Origin: Marinoscillum furvescens DSM 4134
GTDB taxonomy: Bacteria > Bacteroidota > Bacteroidia > Cytophagales > Cyclobacteriaceae
NCBI RefSeq assembly: GCF_003386095.1
Contig: NZ_QREG01000014.1
Span: 62,001-126,000 of the forward strand
Length of the DNA: 64,000 nt
Direction: 5' to 3'
Shown: piece by piece, positions 35,911 to 45,080 of the stretch
Position numbering within the stretch: the stretch's first letter is position 1
How the letters are laid out: each line of letters starts with the position of its first letter
Notes under the pieces: generated by a model
The model's input: the letters and a program-made list of their open reading frames with translations, nothing else
What the model was told of the DNA's origin: nothing
The model's database searches: none
Made by a program: the position numbers and the translations under genes

Positions 35911-38352
35911 ATGATTTCAAAGCTGTGGTCAATTCTTAAACCTCACCTATTTGCCCTATTAGGATTTGTAGCTATCGTCATCATTGCATTCCTTCCAATG
36001 TTCAGCAAAGGACTGACAATATCAGCTCACGACATTATGCAAGCCAAAGGTGCCTCCCATCAGCTCTCAGAGTACAGGGAATTAACTGGAGAGCAAGCAC
36101 TCTGGATGTTCAATATGTTTAGTGGAATGCCCGCATATCTAAACGGCGTTCGATTCTCCGGGGATTTCCTGGATGACGTTCAAAAACTTCTACATTTAGG
36201 AATACCTCGACCTGCTCAAATCATTTTTCTCACTTGTTTGAGCTTCTACTTGATGCTATTAGCATTTCGTGTGCGTCCCTGGGTCGCATTCATAGGAGCC
36301 TTGATCTTTGGTTTTAATGGATTCAATGTCATTGGGATTATTGCTGGGCACAATGCCAAAATACAAGCAGTAGCTTATATGCCGCTAGTCATTGCCGGCA
36401 TGAAACTTACATTCGACAAAAAATGGCTTTTAGGCCTTTCCGTTTTTGCCTTAGGGTTGGGCTTAAATCTACATGCCGATCACCTACAAATCACCTATTA
36501 CCTTCTGATCATTACTATCTTATATGGAATAGCCGAGTTTGTAGTTGCACTTCGTGAAAAGCATGCACCTGTTTTTCTTAAATCCGCTGGTGTACTGGTT
36601 TTAGGCGCAGTTTTAGCTGTCGGAGCAAATTTCGGGAAGTTATGGACAGTCATAGAATATTCTGAACACTCTACGCGAGGGCAAAAAGAACTCACAAAGG
36701 TGAGTGAAAATAAAACTGGTCTGGATAAGAGTTACGCTTTTCAATATAGTAATGGGATATTTGAACCCCTGGTAATGTTTATCCCGAATGTCCTGGGAGG
36801 TGCAAGCTCCACTCCTCTAGACAGAGACTCTAATGTAGGAAATGCTCTACGAAATGCTGGCTATAATGGAGCACAACTAGACCAACAACTTCAAAACATC
36901 CCAACCTACTGGGGCGATCAACCACTTACTGCACCTTATTATCTCAGCTCGGCGCTACTACTCATACTTGTGCTAGGGTTTCTTTATGCTTCCAAGAAAG
37001 AACGATACTGGATTTCTGTACTCGTTTGCCTGGCCATTGTCCTAAGCTGGGGTAGCAATTTCGCTGGTTTTAATGATTTTGTGTTTGATACCGTTCCCGG
37101 GTATAATAAATTTCGATCCGTAACTTTTACGATCATCATGGCCATGTTTGGCCTTGTCCTTATAAGCATATTGGGATTAGATCGGTTCATTTCAGATGAG
37201 AATAAGAACCAATTCAAAAAACTGAAAACTGCTTTCACAATTTCAGGTGGGTTCGTGTTGTTTTTATTGATTTTTTCTGCCTTCCTGGGATATAAAGGAG
37301 CTATTGATCAGCGAATTGGAGCTGATTGGTTTGTGGAAGCATTGCGTGATGACAGAGCTGCTCTTTTTCGTCAGGATATATGGCGATCCATTATCTTGAT
37401 TCTAGTACTCGTAGGGCTTTTGTGGGCATTAATTAAAGAGAAATTTAATCAAACGGCTCTGTTAGCGGCAGTTCTGCTGCTCTTCACTTTTGATGTGGTG
37501 GGACTCTCCAAAAGGTTTCTTAAAGACAATGTTTTTAAGCGAAAACCTGCCAACGAACTGGCATTCCAGGCAACACCCGCAGACCAGGTTATAATGAATG
37601 AGTCTAAACCTGCCCAACGTGTTTTAAACCTTCAAAACCCATTTAATGATGCTGGTACCTCTTTCTTTCATGAATCCATAGGGGGATACCATGGCGCCAA
37701 GATGATGAGGTATCAGGATTTGATAGAACACCATCTATCTAATGAAATAGCCTCGGTCATTTCAGGTCTACAGGAAGGAGAGAGAACTTTCGACAACATA
37801 CCTGCACTCAACATGTTGAACACTCGTTTTTTAAAGGCAGGAGAAGGCAAAAATGCAGTTCTTGAAAACAAGAAAGCTTATGGAGAGGCCTGGATTGTGA
37901 ATGATATCAAAAAAGTGCAAACGCCTGACGAAGAAATCGCTAACCTGGATGAGGTTAACTTAAAAGAAACGGCCATTATCAACGCTACTCAATTTGACGT
38001 CTCACAAAATCTGTCCGGATCTGGGAGTATTACGCTAGTAGATAAAACTCCGAATATGGTAAAATATAAGACCAGCACTCAGGGTGGCAACTCCCTCGGC
38101 GTATTATCCGAAATCTACTACCCAGAGGGATGGACAGCTACAATCGATGGTCAGGAAGCCAGCATAATACGGGTAAACTATGTTTTGCGGGCAATTGTAT
38201 TACCTTCAGGAGAGCATGAAGTTACACTATCTTTTGAGCCAAACTCCTACTATGTGGGTGCAAAGGTGACATTGGTTTTTAATATATTGGTTCTACTACT
38301 ATTTTTAGGAGCTATCAGTTTCGAAACCCGAAAATACTTTAAGCAAGCCTAG
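35911..38352 (+). CDS. YfhO-like multispanning membrane protein
   Basis: 813 residues. About twelve or more transmembrane helices fill the first two thirds, followed by a soluble C-terminal part (about 555-770) and a last helix. Early periplasmic loop SAHDIMQAKGASHQLSEYR and the GHNAKIQAVAYMPL segment are typical of Bacteroidota YfhO-like proteins, which belong to the GT-C type of lipid-linked glycosyltransferases. It may add sugars to a surface glycan. It opens the rightward glycan gene set, 112 bp after the TauE gene and 9 bp before the flippase gene. The exact acceptor is unknown. Confidence 0.85.
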   Translation: MISKLWSILKPHLFALLGFVAIVIIAFLPMFSKGLTISAHDIMQAKGASHQLSEYRELTGEQALWMFNMFSGMPAYLNGVRFSGDFLDDVQKLLHLGIPRPAQIIFLTCLSFYLMLLAFRVRPWVAFIGALIFGFNGFNVIGIIAGHNAKIQAVAYMPLVIAGMKLTFDKKWLLGLSVFALGLGLNLHADHLQITYYLLIITILYGIAEFVVALREKHAPVFLKSAGVLVLGAVLAVGANFGKLWTVIEYSEHSTRGQKELTKVSENKTGLDKSYAFQYSNGIFEPLVMFIPNVLGGASSTPLDRDSNVGNALRNAGYNGAQLDQQLQNIPTYWGDQPLTAPYYLSSALLLILVLGFLYASKKERYWISVLVCLAIVLSWGSNFAGFNDFVFDTVPGYNKFRSVTFTIIMAMFGLVLISILGLDRFISDENKNQFKKLKTAFTISGGFVLFLLIFSAFLGYKGAIDQRIGADWFVEALRDDRAALFRQDIWRSIILILVLVGLLWALIKEKFNQTALLAAVLLLFTFDVVGLSKRFLKDNVFKRKPANELAFQATPADQVIMNESKPAQRVLNLQNPFNDAGTSFFHESIGGYHGAKMMRYQDLIEHHLSNEIASVISGLQEGERTFDNIPALNMLNTRFLKAGEGKNAVLENKKAYGEAWIVNDIKKVQTPDEEIANLDEVNLKETAIINATQFDVSQNLSGSGSITLVDKTPNMVKYKTSTQGGNSLGVLSEIYYPEGWTATIDGQEASIIRVNYVLRAIVLPSGEHEVTLSFEPNSYYVGAKVTLVFNILVLLLFLGAISFETRKYFKQA

Positions 38353-38361
38353 TCTCTCATC

Positions 38362-39840
38362 ATGGGTATTGTAATAAGGCAAAGTATCATAGGAACAATC
38401 CTCGGATACGCAGGTGTTGGTATAGGCTTCATGAACGCGGTGATTTTTATGCCTAAGTTTATGACCGTTGGAGAAATTGGGTTGTGGCGCACGTTATTCA
38501 GCTCAGCAATGTTTCTACTCCCCCTGTCCCTTATTGGGTCTCAAAGTGCCATTACCCGTTTCTTACCATCATTTAGTCAAAGAGAAAGAAAAACACTTGT
38601 CACTACTCTTCTCTTTTACGTTTTCATCACTTTTTGCTTATTAATCATCGGGGGCGTAATGCTCAGACCAACGCTGCATATCGTTTTGGAAGGTAGCGGT
38701 GAGGTCTTTCAAAACCACTTCCATTATGTCATCATCCTTTTAGGCTTGATGACCGTCTATACCTTTCTGGAAAGCATCTATAAAGCGAACCTAGACATTA
38801 CTTCCCCAAATTTTGTTCGAGAGGTTGTGTACAAGACCGCTCACCTCCTAATCATTTTGCTATATGGTTTTGACCTGATCAATTTCGATTGGTACCTCAA
38901 CTGTCAACTAATTATTTACACCATCATGGTGAGTATCTTGATTATAAAAAACTGCTCTCGCCATTACTTTACTTTAGGTATACCTTTCAAACTCAACAGA
39001 CGCAAATCACTACAAATACTGAAATACTGTCTATTTGCCATACTCAACAGTCTGGGAATTGCACTTTTCATGCGTATAGACAATTTGATGATTGCCGAAT
39101 ATATAGGTCTTCAGGAAGTGGGCATATACACAACGGCCATCTATTTCACTTCGGTTATATTGATACCGATTAGATACATTGAGCAAATATCGTCACCGTT
39201 GATTTCCAAAGCATTTAGCAACAATCAGATAGGTGAAGTATCTAAGTATTATAAATCCTCTTCCATAAACCAACTTCTAATAACCACCTTCATTTTTTCG
39301 CTAATTGTTTTCAACCTCAACGAGATCTACGCCATCATGCCAAATGGAACCGTTTATTCATCGGGAGCACTGGTAGTCTACATAGCGGGGTGCACTAGCA
39401 TCATTGATGCTGGCTTTGGCTTAAACGGTGCTATTTTGCAAATGTCCAAATTTTACAGATTTTCCACCCTTATTTTATTCATCTTTGGTGCAATGAATGT
39501 TTGGCTAAACTTCCAACTCATCCCCCATTTTGGGCTTGAGGGACCAGCCATTGCTACCTTAGTCACATTCTTGATGTTCAACGTCACCCGCTCTGCTTTG
39601 CTTTTCGCAAAACTGAGACTGACTAATTTCACAATCAAAAGTCTATGGACAATCCTATTAGCTGTACTTTTGATTACCAGCGCTTATTTCGCAAACCCGA
39701 GTTTCGAAAATCCATTTATCGGAATTTTGATAAAATCATCGATACTTCTTATAATTTTCTCGATCTATGTATTCATAGTAAAGCCCTCTGAAGAGATACA
39801 GTCAATGATAGAAAAAGCTCTTAAGAAAATAAAACCATAG
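38362..39840 (+). CDS. Wzx-type oligosaccharide flippase
   Basis: 492 residues with about 12-14 transmembrane helices, MOP superfamily (polysaccharide biosynthesis protein). Features include GSQSAITRFLPSFS early and a central RKSLQILKYCLFAILNSLGIALFMRIDNLMIAEYIG segment. It should move lipid-linked glycan repeat units across the inner membrane. A polymerase (Wzy) or initiating transferase was not seen in the window, so these must be elsewhere. Rather A+T-rich codons compared with the folK side. Confidence 0.88.
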   Translation: MGIVIRQSIIGTILGYAGVGIGFMNAVIFMPKFMTVGEIGLWRTLFSSAMFLLPLSLIGSQSAITRFLPSFSQRERKTLVTTLLFYVFITFCLLIIGGVMLRPTLHIVLEGSGEVFQNHFHYVIILLGLMTVYTFLESIYKANLDITSPNFVREVVYKTAHLLIILLYGFDLINFDWYLNCQLIIYTIMVSILIIKNCSRHYFTLGIPFKLNRRKSLQILKYCLFAILNSLGIALFMRIDNLMIAEYIGLQEVGIYTTAIYFTSVILIPIRYIEQISSPLISKAFSNNQIGEVSKYYKSSSINQLLITTFIFSLIVFNLNEIYAIMPNGTVYSSGALVVYIAGCTSIIDAGFGLNGAILQMSKFYRFSTLILFIFGAMNVWLNFQLIPHFGLEGPAIATLVTFLMFNVTRSALLFAKLRLTNFTIKSLWTILLAVLLITSAYFANPSFENPFIGILIKSSILLIIFSIYVFIVKPSEEIQSMIEKALKKIKP

Positions 39841-39888
39841 AAAACAGTTGTTAGGATCCTATTTTTTGACACCCCCAAAACGCAAGAC

Positions 39889-40668
39889 ATGAAAGTAGTA
39901 CTATTAGCAGGAGGTTTTGGTACCAGGCTCAGTGAAGAGACGGACATTAGACCCAAACCAATGGTAGAAATTGGAGGGAAGCCTATCCTATGGCATATAA
40001 TGAAAATGTATGAAAAACATGGATTTAATGATTTCATTATCTGTCTTGGGTATAAAGGGTATTATATTAAAGAGTACTTCTTTAATTATTTTATGCATAA
40101 TTCCGATCTGAGAATAGACCTGGAAACAAACAATGTAGAGGTGCTTGGAAGCAAAACAGAGTCCTTCAAAATCTCTTTAATAGATACTGGACTCAACACC
40201 AAGACTGCCGGAAGACTGAAACGAATTCAACATTTGCTAGCAGAGAAAGAGGACTTCCTCATGACCTATGGTGATGGTGTTTCAGATGTGAACTTGACCG
40301 AGCTGGTCGAATACCACAAGAGCCATAAAAAGGCGGCCACTCTAACTGCTATTCAGCCTGAGGGCAAATTTGGTGGCATGGATATAGAAGGTAGTTCGGT
40401 CAAAAACTTCATTGAGAAACCCAAGGGAGATGGAAAATGGATTAACGGTGGTTTTTTCGTGCTGAGCCCACGTGTCTTCGAGTTTATACCTGAGAATGCA
40501 GATGATGTTATGTGGGAAGAAGACCCTTTAGTTCATCTATCAAAATCAAGTGAACTCATGGCCTATAAGCATTCCGGTTTTTGGAAATGTATGGACGCTT
40601 TAAGGGATAAAATGGAACTACAAAGAATGTGGGAGGCAAACAAATCCCCATGGAAAACATGGAAGTAA
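39889..40668 (+). CDS. rfbF: Glucose-1-phosphate cytidylyltransferase
   Basis: 259 residues. Makes CDP-glucose from CTP and glucose 1-phosphate. The nucleotidyl transferase signature is GGFGTRLSEETDIRPKPM at the N-terminus, with the sugar-binding KPILWHIMK, MTYGDGVSDVNL and FIEKPKGDGKWINGGFF motifs. Length matches RfbF. Its stop codon overlaps the next ATG (TAATG), consistent with the usual rfbF-rfbG pairing. It is the entry step to CDP-6-deoxyhexoses. Confidence 0.96.
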   Translation: MKVVLLAGGFGTRLSEETDIRPKPMVEIGGKPILWHIMKMYEKHGFNDFIICLGYKGYYIKEYFFNYFMHNSDLRIDLETNNVEVLGSKTESFKISLIDTGLNTKTAGRLKRIQHLLAEKEDFLMTYGDGVSDVNLTELVEYHKSHKKAATLTAIQPEGKFGGMDIEGSSVKNFIEKPKGDGKWINGGFFVLSPRVFEFIPENADDVMWEEDPLVHLSKSSELMAYKHSGFWKCMDALRDKMELQRMWEANKSPWKTWK

Positions 40669-41753
40669 TGAGTGATCTTAATAATTTCTATAGAGACAAA
40701 CGGGTTCTGATTACAGGACATACTGGATTCAAAGGTTCCTGGCTGGTGTCCTACTTGCTGGAGTTAAATGCGACAGTAGCAGGGTATAGCCTGGCTCCCA
40801 AGAAAGAGCAAAACCTATTTGACCTTCTGGAATTAGAAAATAAATGCCAGCACTCGATAGGTGACATACGGAACCTACCCAATTTAAAAAAAGTGATCAA
40901 TGATTTTCAACCTGATATTATTTTTCACTTAGCCGCCCAGGCGCTGGTCAAAAGCTCTTATGAAGACCCAATAGATACCTACAGCACCAATGTACTGGGT
41001 ACTGCCAACCTTTTAGAAGCTACAAAAGGTATAAAAGGTTCTTGCGCTGTGGTAGTAATTACTACGGATAAAGTGTATCACAACGAAGAATGGGCATATC
41101 CCTATAGGGAGAATGATCGCTTAGGCGGATATGACCCTTACAGCTCTAGCAAAGCCTGCTGTGAACTCCTCACAGCCTCATTTCGAAACTCATTCTTTCC
41201 AGTTCCCGATTTCAAACAACATCAAACGGCGATAGCTACAGCTCGCTCTGGCAATGTGATCGGCGGTGGAGACTGGTCTGAGTTCCGAATCATACCAGAC
41301 ATTGTAAGAGCATTGGTGGAGGGTAAAACCATCACACTGAGAAACCCCGCATCAGTAAGACCCTGGCAACATGTATTAGACCCACTTTATGGGTATTTGT
41401 TGCTAGGTGCAAAGCTTTCGGAATCTCCAGAGCACTTCTCTGAAGCATGGAACTTCGCTCCAATGTCCACAGAACATATTACCGTAGAGCAACTCACAAA
41501 ACAAGCCATACAAATTTGGGGAGAAGGTGAATTTGAGCAATACAGAGCTCCTAAAGACCACCTGCAACATGAAACCTCACTACTCACACTAGATGCTTCC
41601 AAATCTTCCAAATTACTCGCATGGAAACCCGTATATGACGGGTGGGCTGCCATTGAGCATACGATTCAATGGTATAAAGATTTCCACGCAATGGCAGATG
41701 TAACCAAACTGGTTAATTCAGACATAAAATCTCACCTCAAAAACTTAAAATGA
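40668..41753 (+). CDS. rfbG: CDP-glucose 4,6-dehydratase
   Basis: 361 residues from the ATG at 40668, which overlaps the rfbF stop; earlier in-frame starts would lie inside rfbF. This NAD-dependent extended SDR converts CDP-glucose to CDP-4-keto-6-deoxyglucose. Motifs: GHTGFKGSW (Rossmann), FHLAAQALV, TTDKVYHN and YDPYSSSKACCE (YxxxK). RfbG is the branch point to ascarylose, abequose, paratose, tyvelose and C-methyl sugars. No rfbH-type 3-dehydrase is present; a C-methyltransferase follows. It overlaps the next gene by 4 bp. Confidence 0.96.
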   Translation: MSDLNNFYRDKRVLITGHTGFKGSWLVSYLLELNATVAGYSLAPKKEQNLFDLLELENKCQHSIGDIRNLPNLKKVINDFQPDIIFHLAAQALVKSSYEDPIDTYSTNVLGTANLLEATKGIKGSCAVVVITTDKVYHNEEWAYPYRENDRLGGYDPYSSSKACCELLTASFRNSFFPVPDFKQHQTAIATARSGNVIGGGDWSEFRIIPDIVRALVEGKTITLRNPASVRPWQHVLDPLYGYLLLGAKLSESPEHFSEAWNFAPMSTEHITVEQLTKQAIQIWGEGEFEQYRAPKDHLQHETSLLTLDASKSSKLLAWKPVYDGWAAIEHTIQWYKDFHAMADVTKLVNSDIKSHLKNLK

Positions 41754-42289
41754 ATATTACCAATACCATTTTTGAAGGTGTTTTTATAATCGAATCCGAG
41801 GCACACTCAGATGACAGAGGATTTTTTGAACGAGTAATCTGCCATAGAGAGTTAAATTCAATTAACCCTCAATTTGTACAAGTGAATCACTCATACAACA
41901 AACAGCAGGGAACATTCAGAGGGCTACATTTTCAATACCCCCCGTTTATGGAAAACAAATTGGTGAAATGTATTTCTGGAGCAATCGTGGACATAGTGGT
42001 TGACCTTAGAAAAAACTCTGATACTTACCTGAAACATTTGATGGTAAACCTGACTGAGGAAAACTGCAAGTCTATCTATATCCCCCACGGATTTGCTCAT
42101 GGTTTCCTCACATTAAAACCAGACACCCATCTAATCTACTTCCACTCCGAGTATTACACACCGAATCACGAAGGAGCCCTTAACCTAAACGATCCAGCAT
42201 TGGAAATTCAACTCCCAAAGGACGTTCAAGTTATTTCAGAAAAAGACAAAAACACGCCATTTATCCAATCAGACTTTGAAGGACTTTGA
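41750..42289 (+). CDS. dTDP-4-keto-6-deoxyhexose 3,5-epimerase-like protein (RmlC family)
   Basis: 179 residues, RmlC cupin fold. DDRGFFERVICH, NHSYNKQQGTFRGLHFQ (base histidine), KCISGAIVDIVVDLRK and YIPHGFAHGFLTL are family motifs. Placed between rfbG and the C-methyltransferase, it probably epimerises C-3 and/or C-5 of CDP-4-keto-6-deoxyglucose, or of its methylated product, and not a dTDP sugar. It overlaps rfbG by 4 bp. Confidence 0.9.
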   Translation: MNITNTIFEGVFIIESEAHSDDRGFFERVICHRELNSINPQFVQVNHSYNKQQGTFRGLHFQYPPFMENKLVKCISGAIVDIVVDLRKNSDTYLKHLMVNLTEENCKSIYIPHGFAHGFLTLKPDTHLIYFHSEYYTPNHEGALNLNDPALEIQLPKDVQVISEKDKNTPFIQSDFEGL

Positions 42290-42299
42290 CTAAAATAAT

Positions 42300-43526
42300 A
42301 TGATCTGCAGATTTGATAAAAAACCGATTGAAACTGAGTTTTTAGATTTATTTAATTCACCTCCATCAAACTCATTTTTGGCTGAAGAAGATTTAGATAA
42401 GCCAGAAGTTTTTTACCCCTTAAAGCTTTACGTTAGTGAGCGCACATTTTTGGTGCAATTGGAAGAGTATAAAAAAGCTGGAGAAATATTTGATCATGAT
42501 TATGTTTACTTCTCATCATACTCCTCTTCATGGTTAGATCATGCCAAAACATATGTAGAAAAAATTGTAGACACACTGAATCTCACCCAAGATTCCTTTG
42601 TCGTTGAGATAGCTTCGAATGACGGGTACTTGTTAAGAAATTTCGTATCCAAACAAATACCTTGCCTTGGGATAGAACCTACAGCTAACACTGCAGCTGC
42701 AGCAGAAAAACTTGGAATTCGAACCATAACAAAGTTCTTTGGAAAGAACTTAGCCAACGAACTAGCAGAAGATAAAAAAGCTGATCTTATCATAGGAAAT
42801 AATGTTTTCGCTCACGTACCAGATATCAACGATTTCGTTTCGGGGCTGAAAACCCTTCTATCTGAGAAAGGAACAATTAACCTCGAATTTCCTCATTTGT
42901 TGTGCTTAATGCGCGAAGGACAATTTGACACTGTATATCATGAACACTTTTGGTATTTCTCATTATATGCCTTGCTTCCGGTTTTTGAAGCTCATGACCT
43001 ATTTGTATATGACGTAGAGCAACTCAAAACGCATGGCGGCTCTTTACGCTTGTACATAGCCCATAACGGTGATACATCTAAGAAAACACTACCTTCTGTA
43101 GGTAACACACTAGACGAAGAGATCAAGTTTGGGTTAAACAAACTGTCCACCTATAGAGAGTTCCCGAAAAAAGTCCTGAATATAAAATTACAGCTTCTGG
43201 AGTTCTTAGTTGACTGCAAAAAGCATAACAAAACGGTATACGGCTATGGGGCTGCCGCCAAAGGAAATACACTACTTAATTATTGCGGTGTAAAACAGGA
43301 TCTATTGCCAAAAGTAATCGATGCTTCTCCTCATAAAATAGGGAAGTTTTTACCAGGAAGTCACATTCCGGTGGTGGCAGAAAGTGAAATTAAAAAAGAT
43401 CAACCTGATTACATACTTATATTACCATGGAACCTACAGACTGAAATCACAGATCAATTGTCCTATATAAAGTCATGGGGAGGTCAATTTATAATTCCAA
43501 TACCTGAGCTTACTGTGGTCAAATGA
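42300..43526 (+). CDS. NDP-sugar C-methyltransferase (TylC3-like)
   Basis: 408 residues in three parts: an N-terminal Methyltransf_13-type region, a SAM-binding Rossmann domain (VEIASNDGYLLRNF, about 100-110; NNVFAHVPDINDFVSGL) and a C-terminal domain typical of the family (YHEHFWYFSL, HGGSLRLYIA, YGYGAAAKGNTLL). Such enzymes add a methyl at C-3 of 4-keto-6-deoxy sugars, making branched sugars such as mycarose or virenose. The N-terminal zinc knuckle normally has several cysteines (CRxC...); here only C3 remains and RFDKKPI replaces the rest. It overlaps the reductase gene by 4 bp. Confidence 0.88.
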   Translation: MICRFDKKPIETEFLDLFNSPPSNSFLAEEDLDKPEVFYPLKLYVSERTFLVQLEEYKKAGEIFDHDYVYFSSYSSSWLDHAKTYVEKIVDTLNLTQDSFVVEIASNDGYLLRNFVSKQIPCLGIEPTANTAAAAEKLGIRTITKFFGKNLANELAEDKKADLIIGNNVFAHVPDINDFVSGLKTLLSEKGTINLEFPHLLCLMREGQFDTVYHEHFWYFSLYALLPVFEAHDLFVYDVEQLKTHGGSLRLYIAHNGDTSKKTLPSVGNTLDEEIKFGLNKLSTYREFPKKVLNIKLQLLEFLVDCKKHNKTVYGYGAAAKGNTLLNYCGVKQDLLPKVIDASPHKIGKFLPGSHIPVVAESEIKKDQPDYILILPWNLQTEITDQLSYIKSWGGQFIIPIPELTVVK

Positions 43527-44317
43527 AAGTATCAGTAATAGGAGCCTCCGGATTTATCGGGCAGCACACTGTGAGAGAGCTTTTGCTACAAGGACATCAT
43601 GTGAAAGCCATTTCCAGAAACGGATTGAACTTTTCAGACAAGAACTTGGAAAGCTTCAAAATAGATGTATATGACTGTAGTGAAGAGGATTTGCACCTAA
43701 TAGCGCAAGCGGACGCCTTAATTTTCCTGACTTGGCCTCACCTCAGCAACTTCAAAGCTGTAGAACACCTCACAGAAACCTTACCGCAAACCATTAATGT
43801 GTTAGAAAAGCTGATCCGATATGGTATTGACAATATCGTATTCACAGGCACGTGTCTAGAATACGGACTGGTAGAGGGTGCCATTTCGCCCAACACGCCC
43901 ACAGCCCCTACAACCCCCTATGGACTGGCTAAAGATACGCTCAGAAGATACCTGGAGCATCACCCTTCACTTCGTTACCTAAAGTGGGGACGCATATTTT
44001 ACGTCTACGGAAAAGGACAGTCAAAAACCTCTTTACTTCCGCAGCTTAGACGCGCCATTCATGCCAAAGAAACCGTCTTTAGAATGTCAAAAGGGGATCA
44101 ACAAAGGGATTTCGTAGAAGTAGAGACTGTAGCCAAAAGATTAGTTAGTTTAGCCGAGCTAAAAACAACTAAAATCACCAATATCGGTTCAGGAAAGCCT
44201 CTGACCGTCAAAGAATTTGTAGAGATGGAGATTAAAAGACAAAACTCTCCCATCAAATTAGATTTAGGATTTTATGATTACCCAGATTATGAACCAATGA
44301 GGTTTTGGGCTAAATAG
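43523..44317 (+). CDS. NAD(P)-dependent sugar epimerase/4-ketoreductase
   Basis: 264 residues, extended SDR fold. Rossmann GASGFIGQHT (8-17), FTGTCLEYG, and YGLAKDTLRRYLE with the YxxxK pair. The shorter length and position after the C-methyltransferase suggest the final 4-keto reduction of a CDP-linked branched 6-deoxyhexose. This step is inferred from order; no stereochemistry can be read. ATG overlaps the methyltransferase stop by 4 bp. Confidence 0.88.
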   Translation: MKVSVIGASGFIGQHTVRELLLQGHHVKAISRNGLNFSDKNLESFKIDVYDCSEEDLHLIAQADALIFLTWPHLSNFKAVEHLTETLPQTINVLEKLIRYGIDNIVFTGTCLEYGLVEGAISPNTPTAPTTPYGLAKDTLRRYLEHHPSLRYLKWGRIFYVYGKGQSKTSLLPQLRRAIHAKETVFRMSKGDQQRDFVEVETVAKRLVSLAELKTTKITNIGSGKPLTVKEFVEMEIKRQNSPIKLDLGFYDYPDYEPMRFWAK

Positions 44318-44324
44318 AACAAAC

Positions 44325-45062
44325 ATGGATCAAATTGAAAACTTCAAGAAGGAAGTAAAAAACAGAATTGCATCTTATCAAGATAATCAAAGGCTAAAAG
44401 CAACAGCAAAGGATTTTATGCTGGAAAGCATTAAGGAAAAGTACTCTTACAACTTTTCCTGGCTAGGCAGACCCATTATCCAATACCCACAGGATATCAT
44501 GGCACTCCAGGAGATCATCTGGACTACTAAGCCAGACCTGATCATCGAAACCGGTATCGCACATGGTGGCTCATTGATCTTTAGTGCTTCAATGCTCAAA
44601 CTCACCACGGGCAAAGGAAAAGTACTGGGAGTGGATATTGACATTCGAAACCATAATAAAGAGGCGATTATGGAGCACCCCTTATATAAAGAAGGTTGGA
44701 TAGAGATGATTGAAGGTTCGTCCATAGACCAAACAATTTTTGATAAGATAAAATCCTTTGCAAAGAGCCATTCCAAAGTGATGGTAATACTGGATAGCAA
44801 CCATACCCACGAGCATGTTCTAGACGAACTGAAGTTGTACTCCACTCTGGTAACAAAGGGAAATTACCTGGCTGTCATGGACACAATGGTGGAAGACTTT
44901 GATGATTCGCTCAATCACGACCGCCCATGGGCCGTAGGAAATAACCCCAAAACAGCGGTAAAGGAGTTTTTGAAGGGCAATGATACCTTTGTGATAAATG
45001 AGCAGATTGACAATCAGCTACTTCTATCTGTAGCCCCTAGTGGGTATTTATTAAAGGTGTAG
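44325..45062 (+). CDS. CmcI/cephalosporin hydroxylase family methyltransferase
   Basis: 245 residues. Despite the family name these are SAM-dependent O-methyltransferase-fold proteins, related to rhamnosyl O-methyltransferases. Motifs ETGIAHGGSLIFSASML, VLGVDIDIR and LDSNHTHEHVLDEL give the SAM site and a metal-binding D/H set. In this locus it probably adds a methyl ether to a sugar or acts in the branched sugar pathway. It is 7 bp after the reductase gene. Confidence 0.85.
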   Translation: MDQIENFKKEVKNRIASYQDNQRLKATAKDFMLESIKEKYSYNFSWLGRPIIQYPQDIMALQEIIWTTKPDLIIETGIAHGGSLIFSASMLKLTTGKGKVLGVDIDIRNHNKEAIMEHPLYKEGWIEMIEGSSIDQTIFDKIKSFAKSHSKVMVILDSNHTHEHVLDELKLYSTLVTKGNYLAVMDTMVEDFDDSLNHDRPWAVGNNPKTAVKEFLKGNDTFVINEQIDNQLLLSVAPSGYLLKV

Positions 45063-45080
45063 TCGTAAAATTTCACTCAC

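Noticed and set aside
41704-41720. AACCAAACTGGTTAA, similar to the GntR operator core
   Set aside because: It is inside the rfbG coding region, spaced differently and not a good palindrome, so probably chance.
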